Part shown: piece after piece, positions 18,727 to 28,546 of the stretch
How positions within the stretch are numbered: the first letter of the stretch is position 1
Layout: every line of letters begins with the position of its first letter
Source of the DNA: Chryseobacterium contaminans
GTDB lineage: Bacteria > Bacteroidota > Bacteroidia > Flavobacteriales > Weeksellaceae
Assembly: GCF_001684955.1 (NCBI RefSeq)
Contig: NZ_MAYF01000057.1
Span: forward strand, 1-62,499
DNA length: 62,499 nt
Direction: 5' to 3'
Translations under genes and position numbers: made by a program
The notes under the pieces: model-generated
The model's database searches: none
Told to the model about the DNA's origin: nothing
The model's input: the letters and a program-made list of their open reading frames with translations, nothing else

Positions 18727-19185
18727 ATGAAAGAAATACTCATACGCCAGAAACAAGTTTTGTTCTTCATTATTGCCGGAGGACTAAGCGCCATTGTTGA
18801 GATTGGCAGCTTCAAAATATTTAGCACTTACCTACCACACTTCTTTGTAAAAGAAACTAACTTTCATGGTGTACATTATCCTTTAAGCAATATATTCTCT
18901 ACCAGCTGCGGAATCATCAGCAACTACTTTTTAAGTATCTGGTTTGTTTTTGAAAGAGGAAAGCATTCCAAGAAAAAAGAATTTGCTTATTTTATGGCAG
19001 TCTCATTTATCTCCACATTATTAAGCCTTGGTTTCTTCCAGATATTTTACAGTGTTATATTTAAAGATAATATCAATTTAATTTTTTATACCTTGAGCCC
19101 GGAAATGATCAGTAAAATTGCTGCAATTCTGTTGGTCTCCATTCTTAATTATTCGGTAAAGAAGAAAGTAATTTTTAACGGTTAA
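18727..19185 (+). CDS. GtrA family membrane protein
   Basis: A 152-residue protein with four hydrophobic helices (near FFIIAGGLSAIVEIG, NIFSTSCGIISNYFLSI, AVSFISTLLSLGFFQIF and SKIAAILLVSILNYS). The end NYSVKKKVIFN is the typical GtrA ending. GtrA-like proteins are implicated in translocating lipid-linked sugars or in cell-surface polysaccharide synthesis. The next gene, a PlsC-type acyltransferase, begins 3 nt after its stop, so the two are coupled. Confidence 0.88.
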   Translation: MKEILIRQKQVLFFIIAGGLSAIVEIGSFKIFSTYLPHFFVKETNFHGVHYPLSNIFSTSCGIISNYFLSIWFVFERGKHSKKKEFAYFMAVSFISTLLSLGFFQIFYSVIFKDNINLIFYTLSPEMISKIAAILLVSILNYSVKKKVIFNG

Positions 19186-19188
19186 ACT

Positions 19189-19926
19189 GTGACAAAAATT
19201 TTAAATTATCTCTGGAGGTTTTGGCTGTTGCTATTAGCGTTTATTCTAACAACCACTCTTGGAATCCCCGTTTATATTTTATCTTTTAGTAAGAAACATT
19301 ATAAGTATGCCTATAAATTTGTCCGTCTATGGTGTTTCGGTATGTTTTATGGTATGGGCTTCCGGTATGACCTTATTCAACTTTCTGAACAGAAAAAAGA
19401 CAGAAGCAAAGAGTATGTTTTCATCTCGAATCATACTTCAATCATGGATATCATGCTGACATGCATTCTTTTCCCACATCATCCAATTTGTTTTGTTGGA
19501 AAAAAAGAGCTTGTTAAAATTCCTATTTTCGGAACTATTTATCAAAGGATATGTGTAATGGTAGACAGATCAAGTGCAAAAAGCCGCGCTGATGTTTATC
19601 GCAGATGTGCTGAAAAAATGGAAGAAGGCAACAGCATTGCCATTTTCCCGGAAGGAGGTGTACCGGATGACACCTCTATCATTCTTGATGACTTTAAGGA
19701 TGGGGCATTTATATTATCCTCAAAACACAACTCACCAATTGCTGTTTATACCTTTATCGGTCTTAAGGAAATGTTTCCTTTTGACAACTCTAAAGGCTAT
19801 CCTGGAAGAGTAAAGGTGTATTTTAATGGAATTATAGAACCTACTGATTCGCCCAAGAACCTAAAGGCAGAGGCTTATGAGGAAATAAAAAAAACCTTAA
19901 TCAGGTATTCCGTTGAAAGTAAATAG
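19189..19926 (+). CDS. 1-acyl-sn-glycerol-3-phosphate acyltransferase (PlsC-like)
   Basis: A 245-residue membrane acyltransferase of phospholipid synthesis. The catalytic NHxxxxD box is NHTSIMD at 81-87, the second-site motif is FPEGG at 153-157, and an N-terminal membrane helix spans about 10-33. It starts with GTG at 19189, 3 nt after gtrA; no ATG is better placed. The neighbour GtrA and the following sugar transporter do not fix its acyl substrate. Confidence 0.9.
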   Translation: MTKILNYLWRFWLLLLAFILTTTLGIPVYILSFSKKHYKYAYKFVRLWCFGMFYGMGFRYDLIQLSEQKKDRSKEYVFISNHTSIMDIMLTCILFPHHPICFVGKKELVKIPIFGTIYQRICVMVDRSSAKSRADVYRRCAEKMEEGNSIAIFPEGGVPDDTSIILDDFKDGAFILSSKHNSPIAVYTFIGLKEMFPFDNSKGYPGRVKVYFNGIIEPTDSPKNLKAEAYEEIKKTLIRYSVESK

Positions 19927-19956
19927 TTATATTTGTTTGCGAAACCTATAATAAAT

Positions 19957-21402
19957 ATGTCAAATTATTCTAAACAAACCAATTGGGCCCAATTCATTCC
20001 GTTGGTTACTGTATTCTTCTTTTGGGGATTTGTAGCAGCCAGTAATGATATTCTTATCCCAGTTTTTCAAAAAGCCTTCAACTTGTCTCAAACTGAAAGC
20101 ATGCTGGTCCAGATATGCTTCTATGTAGCATATACTGTAGGCTCCTTAATTTATATGATTGTATCAAAGAGCCTGAAACAGGATTTGATCAACAAAATCG
20201 GGTATAAAAACGGTCTTATTGTGGGACTTTTAATTTCTGCATTGGGAACCCTATTGTTCTACCCCGCAGCCAACCTGCATTCTTTCCCGTTAATGATCTC
20301 CGGATTATTTATTGTAGGTTTAGGATTCTCTCTACAGCAGATTGTTGCCAACCCCTTAGCTATTGAGGTAGGCCCTACAGAAACCGGGTCTCAAAGACTA
20401 ACGATGGCTGGAGGAATCAATAACCTGGGAACTACTATTGGACCGCTTATTGTTTCATTTGCCATTTTTGGATCTGCAAGTGCAGCCAATACGGAAGCGA
20501 GTGTTGAAAGCGTAAAAATTCCTTATCTTATATTAGGAGCAGCTTTTGCTCTTGTAGCTTTAATGCTTAAATTTTCTTCGCTTCCTGCGATAACTCCAAC
20601 AAACACCGAAAATACTGATGATACAACTCCGGGAGAGCATAGAACTTCTGCATTCCAGTATCCTCAATTGGTTATGGGAATGATTGCCATCTTCGTTTAT
20701 GTAGGAGTAGAAGTTTCTACGGCAAGTAACCTTCCTGCTTATATGGAAAAGAACCTTGGGTTTGCAACCAAAGAAGTAGCTCCTTATATTTCATTATACT
20801 GGGCATCATTAATGATTGGCCGTTGGACAGGTGCTGTGGAAGCATTTGACGTAAATGCCGGATTCAAAAAGATCTTAAGATTTTTAGCTCCTTATTTGGC
20901 ATTCGGTGTATTTTTATTCGTAAATGCCATTGCAAACCACGACCTTTCTCCGTTCTATGTATACGGATTCATCATTATTGCAATGATCATCTGTGATATC
21001 TTAAGCAAAGGAAACCCTGCAAGAATGCTTTTAATTTTCTCCGTAGCAGGAATTGCTGCATTGCTAATTGGTATGTTTACTACAGGAATGGTATCTGTGT
21101 ATGCATTTACCAGCGTAGGGCTTTTCTGCTCAACTTTATGGCCATGTATCTTTGCATTGGCAATCAACGGACTTGGAAAGCATACTAACCAGGGGTCAGG
21201 ATTCCTTATCATGATGATTATGGGAGGTGGAATTGTAAGTATGCTACAGGGGTATATTGCAGATATTACAAATATCCACTTCAGTTATATCGTAGGGGTT
21301 ATTTGTTTTGCTTACCTTGCATTCTATGCAATCCGTGTAACTGGCATCCTGAAATCTCAAGGCATTGATCTGGATAAAATATCTAAAGGTAATGGTCATT
21401 AA
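19957..21402 (+). CDS. Sugar MFS transporter (FucP/GluP-like)
   Basis: A 481-residue protein with about 12 transmembrane helices. The N-terminal block PLVTVFFFWGFVAASNDILIP is a hallmark of the L-fucose/glucose-galactose:H+ symporter group, and GLGFSLQQIVANPLA fits the same subgroup. The ATG at 19957 (MSNYSKQTNW) is preferred over an upstream in-frame TTG at 19933. It overlaps the next gene by 11 nt. The exact sugar cannot be read from sequence. Confidence 0.9.
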   Translation: MSNYSKQTNWAQFIPLVTVFFFWGFVAASNDILIPVFQKAFNLSQTESMLVQICFYVAYTVGSLIYMIVSKSLKQDLINKIGYKNGLIVGLLISALGTLLFYPAANLHSFPLMISGLFIVGLGFSLQQIVANPLAIEVGPTETGSQRLTMAGGINNLGTTIGPLIVSFAIFGSASAANTEASVESVKIPYLILGAAFALVALMLKFSSLPAITPTNTENTDDTTPGEHRTSAFQYPQLVMGMIAIFVYVGVEVSTASNLPAYMEKNLGFATKEVAPYISLYWASLMIGRWTGAVEAFDVNAGFKKILRFLAPYLAFGVFLFVNAIANHDLSPFYVYGFIIIAMIICDILSKGNPARMLLIFSVAGIAALLIGMFTTGMVSVYAFTSVGLFCSTLWPCIFALAINGLGKHTNQGSGFLIMMIMGGGIVSMLQGYIADITNIHFSYIVGVICFAYLAFYAIRVTGILKSQGIDLDKISKGNGH

Positions 21403-22453
21403 TATAACAAAGACAATATATAAAAAGAAAAGATTTTGGGCAGGTGTATTACTTGCCCAATTTCTTTTGTTCTATGGGTTCTCGAAATCTTTACTGATGA
21501 TTTCTTTTTTTGAACAATTCTTTGAGTTACAGAAAGAGTTTCATCAGATACTCTTCAGCTGGCTTCCTTTTTCGATGGGAGATCTCATCTATATTGCTTT
21601 GGGAGCTGCTCTCATATACAGTTTCATTGCTTTATGCAGAAAAAAAAGCAGAAATACTTCCCTATTAAAAATTCTTATTGCAGTAAATGTCTTTTATTTT
21701 ATCTATCAGATATTCTGGGGAATGCTGTATTTCCAGACTCCAATCATTAAAAAACTTTCCAGCCAAAATGCCCCTGAAATAAATAAAGCGAAAAAGCTGG
21801 CTTTACAATATCTGGAAAAATGTAAAGTTACCCGCACATTGGTACACGAGGATCACAATGGAATATTTGTAGTTACCAATCTTAAAGCGGTACAAAAGGA
21901 AATCCTATTCCGGCAAACACAACTTCCACAATATATATCGGATAAAAAAGGTACTAAGGTTCTTGCCATTAAACCAAGCTTATTTAGAAAAGTAATGAAC
22001 TTTACCGGCATATTAGGATATTATAACCCTTTTACCGCAGAAGCACAATATAACGCTGAATTACCACATACTTTCATCCCTTTCACAACAGCTCACGAAA
22101 GTTCTCATCAGCTTGGTTTTGCCAGAGAACAGGAAGCTAATTTTATTGGGTATCTGATGGGCATTCACTCCAGCAATATAGATTTAAGATACAGTACAGA
22201 ATACTTCACTTTAAAAAGCCTTCTCCGATTTATTGTTGAGGAAGATCCTGAATTTGTAAAATCTGTTATCCAAAATTATTCTCCAGGAATGAAGAGAGAT
22301 CGGGCTTATGAAAAAAGCTTCATATTCAGACATCAGGGTTGGCTTGATGACCTCTTTGGATTCACCAACAATCTGTTTCTTAAGAGCAATCAGCAGGAAG
22401 GTTCAGTGACCTATTCTTATTTTATAGACCTTCTTCTCAACTATGAAAAATAG
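21392..22453 (+). CDS. DUF3810 membrane metalloprotease-like protein
   Basis: About 353 residues. Three N-terminal hydrophobic helices are followed by a soluble domain containing HESSH (about 235-239) and a downstream Glu in REQEANF, the pattern of a gluzincin zinc site. This is the DUF3810 family of Bacteroidota, whose substrate is unknown. The ATG at 21392 (MVINITK) overlaps the MFS gene by 11 nt; an earlier ATG at 21365 overlaps by 38 nt and is less likely. Confidence 0.82.
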   Translation: MVINITKTIYKKKRFWAGVLLAQFLLFYGFSKSLLMISFFEQFFELQKEFHQILFSWLPFSMGDLIYIALGAALIYSFIALCRKKSRNTSLLKILIAVNVFYFIYQIFWGMLYFQTPIIKKLSSQNAPEINKAKKLALQYLEKCKVTRTLVHEDHNGIFVVTNLKAVQKEILFRQTQLPQYISDKKGTKVLAIKPSLFRKVMNFTGILGYYNPFTAEAQYNAELPHTFIPFTTAHESSHQLGFAREQEANFIGYLMGIHSSNIDLRYSTEYFTLKSLLRFIVEEDPEFVKSVIQNYSPGMKRDRAYEKSFIFRHQGWLDDLFGFTNNLFLKSNQQEGSVTYSYFIDLLLNYEK

Positions 22454-22457
22454 GCAA

Positions 22458-22492
22458 AAAAAAGAATCGTATCAGGCGATACGATTCTAAAA
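22458..22492 (-). terminator. Hairpin with T-run in the leftward direction
   Basis: AGAATCGTATC-N4-GATACGATTCT, perfect 11-bp arms, flanked by an 8-nt A-run on the left. It therefore ends with T8 when read leftward, while the rightward side has A residues. It lies just after the rightward DUF3810 gene but is oriented to stop leftward transcripts, perhaps a long 3' end of the lanB operon. Confidence 0.6.
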
Positions 22493-22940
22493 ACACAAAT
22501 GATGAAAAAAAATTTATTACCTTGACTTGTTCCCTCATTCAAGGCGATGTAAAAGTACGACATATTTTATAAATACAAAAACATTTTTTTTCTTTTTTGA
22601 AACTTTATGAAAACTTTATGATTTTTTAAGTTTTTTTGAGTTTGACAAGCACTAACATGAATTACAGTCAATGTTTATATATAGCATTAAAACAATAACC
22701 AAATCACAATTAAACTGTGAAAAATTTACAAAATCAAATATTTATTTGAACATAAAATATTCCATTTATTCTCTATTTCAGACAAGTGAAAAATTAGAGT
22801 TATCTTTATTATAAGTAAAAATATCTCTACTATTCTGCACCTTATCGCTCGTTAAATTTTCAAGATATTTTTTAGAGGTTAAAGTTTATTCTGAGTATAA
22901 AATAACAGTTCAAAAATGATACACTACTCCACCATTAATA
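22489..22940. other. Intergenic region with short leader-peptide-like frame and hairpin
   Basis: Very AT-rich. A mini-frame, ATGATGAAAAAAAATTTA... (22499-22525, MMKKNLLP), ends with its TGA inside a hairpin CCTTGA-N13-TCAAGG (22520-22544). This resembles an attenuator leader, but no rightward gene follows for 6 kb. No other gene is visible. Confidence 0.4.
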
Positions 22941-23780
22941 TTATACCATTTTACTACTTTTAAAAATAAGGCTCTTATAGTATCTGAACAAATAATCATA
23001 GATTATCATTTCAAACAATCGTTGATTTGAAACAAACATTCGATTGATGTGCATATGAAATACACTGGAAAAAAAACTCTGAAGAGAACTTGATTGATTT
23101 TTTATATGTCGCAAGGCTTCTTTAGATTCATGGATATTATTTAGGATAGCAATCCTAAAAGGAATATAATCCACAGATTCAATAAAATCAATGTATTTAA
23201 TAATAAATGCTCTATATTTTTTATCTAATTGATAGTTCATCTTTTTATCTACATTGAACTCCTGTTTAAATGCATGATAACTCTCTTTTATCCAATCCAA
23301 TCTTTCATAGAGTGAAATACCTAAATATTCTAATACTTTATCAATATAGAAAAGTGTTACCATTATCTTTTCCTCATCATCAAAATGAAGGAATTCATTA
23401 AGTATACTCTCGCTGCTCTTCCAAAATAAAAACTCAGCGTCTTCCATTGTTACATCTCCATATCTTTCAATTTCGCGCTGATAGGTATCTATTATAAATT
23501 CTGATATTTCTCCGGAATCTCTATATCCCTCCAAATAATCATTTACTAATGAAAGAACCTTATTAAAATGACTAAGGTCAGAAAGCTCAAAACGAAGCCG
23601 AATATGAATTCGCGGATCATTATACCGAATAAAAAACCATTTATTAATTAAGCTTTCCTCCTGAAGTTGTTGTAATAAAGGGATGATAGCTTCTTCCAAA
23701 ATAATATCTGCGGTTTTTATCCCTGTATAAATTTTGACATACAACCATTCGCTTCCGGGAATAAACTTTCTTTTCATCAA
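22941..23780 (-). CDS. LanB C-terminal (elimination) domain protein, thiopeptide-type bacteriocin biosynthesis family
   Basis: A 279-residue protein. Its start (SEWLYVKIYTG...ILEEAIIPLL...INKWFFIRYNDPRIHIRLRF) matches the SpaB_C / thiopeptide-type biosynthesis family. In split dehydratases this subunit performs glutamate elimination from glutamylated Ser/Thr. It follows the LanB N-domain gene after 3 nt, so the two form a split dehydratase. No LanC cyclase gene is adjacent. The ATG at 23780 starts MMKRKFIPGSEW; the second ATG is equally possible. Confidence 0.9.
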   Translation of the reverse strand: MMKRKFIPGSEWLYVKIYTGIKTADIILEEAIIPLLQQLQEESLINKWFFIRYNDPRIHIRLRFELSDLSHFNKVLSLVNDYLEGYRDSGEISEFIIDTYQREIERYGDVTMEDAEFLFWKSSESILNEFLHFDDEEKIMVTLFYIDKVLEYLGISLYERLDWIKESYHAFKQEFNVDKKMNYQLDKKYRAFIIKYIDFIESVDYIPFRIAILNNIHESKEALRHIKNQSSSLQSFFSSVFHMHINRMFVSNQRLFEMIIYDYLFRYYKSLIFKSSKMV

Positions 23781-23783
23781 TAT

Positions 23784-25991
23784 CTATTTTAATTTATACA
23801 TAGGGAAAACAAATTCATGCTTAAAATTTTCATTCTCATTAAACAAAAATTCTTCTACCATGATTGTTTTTTTCTTTTGAACGGCCAGAATAAAAATTAC
23901 AGCCATATCATAATTTTCAAGGTTCAGCGGTAAAGTATTATCAGCTTGTACCCATTGTATCCATGCAGGAATTTTTCTTTTAATTCTCCAATTGTTCAAT
24001 TCAGATAAAAACTCATCTTTGTCTGTCATTAACTGCTCCAAAAAAGTAACGTCTTTATCAAAGATCTTCCAGCAAGCTTTTGAAAGGATTATATTTTTAT
24101 ATTCTACTCTTGGAAGAAATCTGTAAATATCCTTCAACCCACCCCAATCAAAATGCAATCCGCCTCTTATTTCCTGGAAATATAGATCGGAAAGAAAATG
24201 ATAAACCGGCAGGGTATTATGAAAATAATTATGAGCATTTGTCAAATAGGGCCTTACTTCTTTGTTCAATCTTTTGGATCGCAAAACAAATCTGTTATTT
24301 TGCAATGAAATACGAAGATCATCTACAGCTATTTGGTTTTCTTCAGGCAAAACAGACTTCGCCATGTAAGGAATCTCATAATTTCTTATGGTAGGTCTTC
24401 TCACCACATTTCCTATTCTCGCTTCAGGCAAATGGATTACTTCTGCTAATATATACCTGGGATTCAGAGCCTCTTCCTTCTGCGCAATAGTTCTTGTGAG
24501 TTTATGGATCTCAGATTTTTCAGAACAAAATCGCCCTAATAAATTGGCTGCACTACTTGCGGTACTCCCATTTAAAAATAACTTTTCTTTATCATCGTCT
24601 GAAATAATCTCTGTCATGAACGAAATTGTATCAGGTAGATCATCCCACTTTTCATCTAATCCTTCAAAATCATCATACAATAACTCTATCTTATATTGGT
24701 TTTCTAATAAGGCATCCTGTACTTTCTCATTAAGAATCTTCTGAACCGGATTAAGTTCAATATTTATAATCTTATTTTTCTCAGAATCTTGAAGTATCAG
24801 GTCATCTAAATAGGGATGAATTCCTTTTACTGGAGCACTTTGTTTGTACCCAAGACCTATCTCTGAATCAAGAACATACTGCAATGAGACCTCCTGTGTA
24901 TCAAATCGTTCAATAAATGCCTTTTTGAATTTTTCCAGACGAATATCTTTTGAAGCTAAAGTTATTTTGTTCAAAAAGCTAAAGGTTGTTTTAAGCTCCT
25001 TTTTCCAATAGGATGGTAAGATTGCTGTATCTTTATGATACAAATCGGTTTGGAATAAATACTTTTGCTCATATTCTATCCCAAAGAAGGCAATGAGCTT
25101 CTCAATCTCAATATAGTTTGAAATAGGGTTACCAATATTTTGATCTAATTCATGAAGTTTATTTTTGATAGAAATTAAAACATCTGCTTCATTTGCTTCA
25201 AGTCTTTGTAAAACAGAAATTAAAATATCTAAAAAATCTCCTCCAGAAACACTAGGTTCAATCTCGCTTGTGAGAACCTGATTATCTATTAATTCATTTA
25301 TAAATTCAGATGCATCTTCCTGAGTTATATCTTCCGTAATCAGAATCTCTGTAAGCTCCTGTATCGTCTTTCCTTGTTCTGAAAATTTTAATACTTTTTG
25401 TAGTTCTTCAGAAAGTGGTGCTGATGAGATAATATAATCTCTTTTCCCGCCTGAATACTGATATTCTATATAACGGATCTTCGTTCCTACTCTATAAATT
25501 GTATTATTAGGATAAAACAAAAGCTTAATTCTTATTTCCGGCGTTTTTACAAAATGTTGAGACAATGATACAAGAAAATACATATCCAACTTTGTATCCC
25601 TAACCCAATAATCCGTATATAGATTATCTTCATGTAATTGCCTGCTTTTACCATATTCATCAAACTCCCCCAACCCCACTCCAGAAAATAAGCCGAATGG
25701 AGTACTGCGGGTACTCATTCGGCTATAATATTTTAATAAGGTATGCTTAAGTTTTTGGTGCTCTTTTAGCGATAGTGGTTTTTCTGTATGGAGCCACTTG
25801 GCCATTTCCTCATACAAATCAGGAGAAGCCAAATAAAGTGCTTCCAAAAAAACTGAATGGTTAGCAAATTTATTTTTTAATTCTTCCTCTGAAATTTCAT
25901 CTTTATCTACTGCTTCAATAAATCTTTTATTTGAAAATAAAGGAATACGTACAATATATTCTTCAAAAAATTGATAAGGGAAACGGGACAT
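23784..25991 (-). CDS. Lantibiotic dehydratase N-terminal (tRNA-Glu-dependent glutamylation) protein
   Basis: A 735-residue LanB-type protein. The family hallmark RMSTRSTPFGLFSGVGLG lies near residues 92-110, and later blocks such as NRFVLRSKRLNKEVRPYLT agree. Class I lanthipeptide enzymes of this type use glutamyl-tRNA to activate Ser/Thr of the precursor before elimination. The chain ends before the SpaB_C domain, which is the next gene. Its ATG directly abuts the stop of the prolyl oligopeptidase gene, so translation is coupled. The substrate candidate is the peptide at 28182-28349. Confidence 0.92.
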   Translation of the reverse strand: MSRFPYQFFEEYIVRIPLFSNKRFIEAVDKDEISEEELKNKFANHSVFLEALYLASPDLYEEMAKWLHTEKPLSLKEHQKLKHTLLKYYSRMSTRSTPFGLFSGVGLGEFDEYGKSRQLHEDNLYTDYWVRDTKLDMYFLVSLSQHFVKTPEIRIKLLFYPNNTIYRVGTKIRYIEYQYSGGKRDYIISSAPLSEELQKVLKFSEQGKTIQELTEILITEDITQEDASEFINELIDNQVLTSEIEPSVSGGDFLDILISVLQRLEANEADVLISIKNKLHELDQNIGNPISNYIEIEKLIAFFGIEYEQKYLFQTDLYHKDTAILPSYWKKELKTTFSFLNKITLASKDIRLEKFKKAFIERFDTQEVSLQYVLDSEIGLGYKQSAPVKGIHPYLDDLILQDSEKNKIINIELNPVQKILNEKVQDALLENQYKIELLYDDFEGLDEKWDDLPDTISFMTEIISDDDKEKLFLNGSTASSAANLLGRFCSEKSEIHKLTRTIAQKEEALNPRYILAEVIHLPEARIGNVVRRPTIRNYEIPYMAKSVLPEENQIAVDDLRISLQNNRFVLRSKRLNKEVRPYLTNAHNYFHNTLPVYHFLSDLYFQEIRGGLHFDWGGLKDIYRFLPRVEYKNIILSKACWKIFDKDVTFLEQLMTDKDEFLSELNNWRIKRKIPAWIQWVQADNTLPLNLENYDMAVIFILAVQKKKTIMVEEFLFNENENFKHEFVFPMYKLK

Positions 25992-28169
25992 TTATTTTTT
26001 TGTTTCTTCTTTTGGTTGATAATCAGGATGTCCTAATTGCCATAGGGCAAATTCAAATATATCTCCTATGTTAGCATATCGCTGCGCAATAGGTACATTA
26101 CCAGCGTGCCCTCCTTCAAAATCTATCTTCAATAAGATTGGATTATCAGAAGCATTATCTGCTAGTAATTTAGCTGCAAATTTCGTAGGCATCCATGGAG
26201 TGACTCTCTGATCGTTCATTCCTGCTGTTATAAAAGTAGCAGGGTATTTTACTCCTTTTTTAATATGCTGGTAAGCATCCATTTCTAACAGTCCTTTAAA
26301 TTCTACTGGATCTTTTACAGACCCAAATTCTTTTGGCTGACTATTAACCGCTGCTTCATCTCTAAGCATATTCAATGCTCCCACTTCTGCAATCACTGCT
26401 TTAAAAAGGTCAGGCCTTTCAGTCATTGCACGGCCTACAGTAATTCCACCAGCACTGCCTCCCCAGATCGCAACTTTATCTTTTGAGGTATATTTTTCAC
26501 TGATTAAATATTCTGTACAGTCTATTAAATCTCTCCATGTATTAGGTTTTGTTTCTTTAAAGCCTGCTAAACGCCATTGTTCTCCCTTCTCACCGCCTCC
26601 TCTTACATGAGCAATAGCAACTATCCCTCCTTCATTTACCCACAATAAATAAGTTTTTGCAAAAAAAGGAGTACTGGATATTCCATAAGATCCATAACTA
26701 TCAATCAATAGTGGATTTTGACCATTTCTTATGATGTCTTTATTATAAATTAAGGAGACAGGAACTTCTTCACCATCCCTTGCTTTTATAGTAATTTCTT
26801 TAACTACAATATTTTTAAATTCAGGATATTCTGCAACAGGAGCAAGATTTTCCGGTCTGAAAGTATTTGTTTTTACATCATAACTAAACCGTTGTTCATC
26901 ATTTGCCCAACCAGAACATGTTATCCATATATCAGAGAATTTTTCACCTTTGTTTTCTAACCCAATGTTTCCAGATGGATAAGGAAGTTGGATAAGATTG
27001 TCTTTTCCATCTTTATATAGATATAATTTAGCCTCCACTCCATTTCTGGTAGTAGTATAATAAATACCATCTTTAGTTACACGATAACTTTTAATGATCT
27101 CATCTTTTTTTTCTGGAACTAAAACCTCAGCATTTTTGAAGTCAGGGTTTTTAATATTGGTTTTACAAAGCTTAACAAAAGGAGAATTATAACTTGACAG
27201 GAAAATAATCTGATCTTTTCGTATATCTAAATTTTTTGCTTTATCACTTGGGTCGGATAGTGCTTTCCAATTGTTCTTACCTTCCAGTAAATCTTTTTTC
27301 TTAATAAGATAAGTTTTTCTGTAAGTTTGATAATCTACTACCATTCCTATATAATAATCCTGATCCAGATCAAAATTCAAAATCATAGGAAACTGATCTT
27401 CAGTGATGTGTAGATCTGGATTATTTTTAGCAGAAAAAACCTCACGAACAGAATTAGGATCTGTTCCTATTTTGTATAAAACAGTCCTTGTATTTCTATA
27501 AAAATTCTTAGACTTGGGATCAGTCTCCGAAAATGCAACATAGAAAAAACCACTGTTATCATCTGTCCATCTTATTCCATCAAAGGAAGCCGGAGCACCA
27601 TTAGTAATAATTTCAGGATGAATATTTTTTGTTTTAACATCCATAATAATTACATCTGCTAATTCATTTCCTTTCTCAGACATTGAAATAGCAATTTTAC
27701 TACCGTCCCAACTTGGACTTATATGATTGATAACAAAATTATGGTTGAGTTCTGAGCTTTTGTAATTCGCCGGATCATAAAGTAATTTTTCCTTACCGGA
27801 AAATCCGTCCCGATAGTACAACTTATCTACTTTTTCATCTCCGTTTTTCTTTAAATAGAAATATTTATTATTACCTGCTATTTTTAAATTAGATACAGAA
27901 TTGCCTTGCCTTTTATCAATCTCCAATCTTTTCTTTAAATAATAATTCTTTTTAGGAATGAGATTAAGAACAGAATTGGCGTAAGCAGTCTGAGACTTCA
28001 TCCAATTAAGAGTTTGGGTATCTTCAACATTTTCCAGGTTTCTGTATTCATCAACAATATTAGTTTCAAAATACCTATCAGTAACAGGTTTTGATGGTGC
28101 AAAATTTGTTTTTTGAGCGTTAATGAGAACAGGTAATAAACAGATAATAACAAATATTTTTATTTTCAT
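25992..28169 (-). CDS. Secreted prolyl oligopeptidase family serine peptidase in the lanB operon
   Basis: A 725-residue S9A-type peptidase with a signal peptide (MKIKIFVIICLLPVLINAQ). An N-terminal beta-propeller precedes a C-terminal alpha/beta hydrolase domain holding the nucleophile motif GGSAGG and a histidine in EGGHAGNV near the end; DQRVTPW carries the likely Asp region. Full length for the family. It sits between the lanthipeptide-like precursor and the dehydratase, with no gap to the latter, so it may be the leader-removing or peptide-processing protease. That role is inferred from position; a periplasmic location would mean processing after export. Confidence 0.9.
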   Translation of the reverse strand: MKIKIFVIICLLPVLINAQKTNFAPSKPVTDRYFETNIVDEYRNLENVEDTQTLNWMKSQTAYANSVLNLIPKKNYYLKKRLEIDKRQGNSVSNLKIAGNNKYFYLKKNGDEKVDKLYYRDGFSGKEKLLYDPANYKSSELNHNFVINHISPSWDGSKIAISMSEKGNELADVIIMDVKTKNIHPEIITNGAPASFDGIRWTDDNSGFFYVAFSETDPKSKNFYRNTRTVLYKIGTDPNSVREVFSAKNNPDLHITEDQFPMILNFDLDQDYYIGMVVDYQTYRKTYLIKKKDLLEGKNNWKALSDPSDKAKNLDIRKDQIIFLSSYNSPFVKLCKTNIKNPDFKNAEVLVPEKKDEIIKSYRVTKDGIYYTTTRNGVEAKLYLYKDGKDNLIQLPYPSGNIGLENKGEKFSDIWITCSGWANDEQRFSYDVKTNTFRPENLAPVAEYPEFKNIVVKEITIKARDGEEVPVSLIYNKDIIRNGQNPLLIDSYGSYGISSTPFFAKTYLLWVNEGGIVAIAHVRGGGEKGEQWRLAGFKETKPNTWRDLIDCTEYLISEKYTSKDKVAIWGGSAGGITVGRAMTERPDLFKAVIAEVGALNMLRDEAAVNSQPKEFGSVKDPVEFKGLLEMDAYQHIKKGVKYPATFITAGMNDQRVTPWMPTKFAAKLLADNASDNPILLKIDFEGGHAGNVPIAQRYANIGDIFEFALWQLGHPDYQPKEETKK

Positions 28170-28181
28170 TCTTCCTAAAAA

Positions 28182-28349
28182 TTATTTACCACTTGGAGTT
28201 TGAAGAGGTGTAGGAACAGGATCATCATTGTCATCATTTAAACCGGCAAGGGCAATACCTCCTCCGTTAATGATTTTCATTTGATTTGGTTTCATCAATT
28301 GTATCTTTTTTAAAGATAACTTCTTTTCTTCTTTAATTTTCTTTTTCAT
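28182..28349 (-). CDS. Cysteine-free class I lanthipeptide-like precursor
   Basis: A 55-residue peptide. The leader has KKLSLKKIQLMKPNQMKIINGGG (residues 9-31), the LS-L-K...GG pattern typical of Bacteroidota class I lanthipeptide precursors. The core after the Gly-Gly contains three hydroxyl residues (Thr47, Thr51, Ser53) in a Pro-rich tail (PVPTPLQTPSGK) and no cysteine. It would give dehydro-residues but cannot form lanthionine rings on its own. ATG at 28349; the prolyl oligopeptidase gene starts 12 nt after its stop, so it is first in the operon. Confidence 0.82.
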   Translation of the reverse strand: MKKKIKEEKKLSLKKIQLMKPNQMKIINGGGIALAGLNDDNDDPVPTPLQTPSGK

Positions 28350-28520
28350 AGTTTGACTGATGTATAATATTACTTTTCACAAAGAAAGTAATATTTTTAA
28401 ATTCAAATAAAATTTTATACTATAGATTTATAAATTCAAAGTCCAAATAGAATAAAACAATATGGTAAACTATGACAAGTTTCACCTGTTTATTGTTAAT
28501 TTTTTTGAAGATTAAAAATG

Positions 28521-28528
28521 TAAATTTG
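28521..28528 (+). promoter_or_regulatory. Flavobacterial -7 promoter box (TAAATTTG)
   Basis: An exact match to TAnnTTTG, 19 nt upstream of the start of the TPR/AraC regulator gene. No well-spaced -33 TTG is obvious. Confidence 0.5.
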
Positions 28529-28546
28529 TAATGTATTTATGAAATA

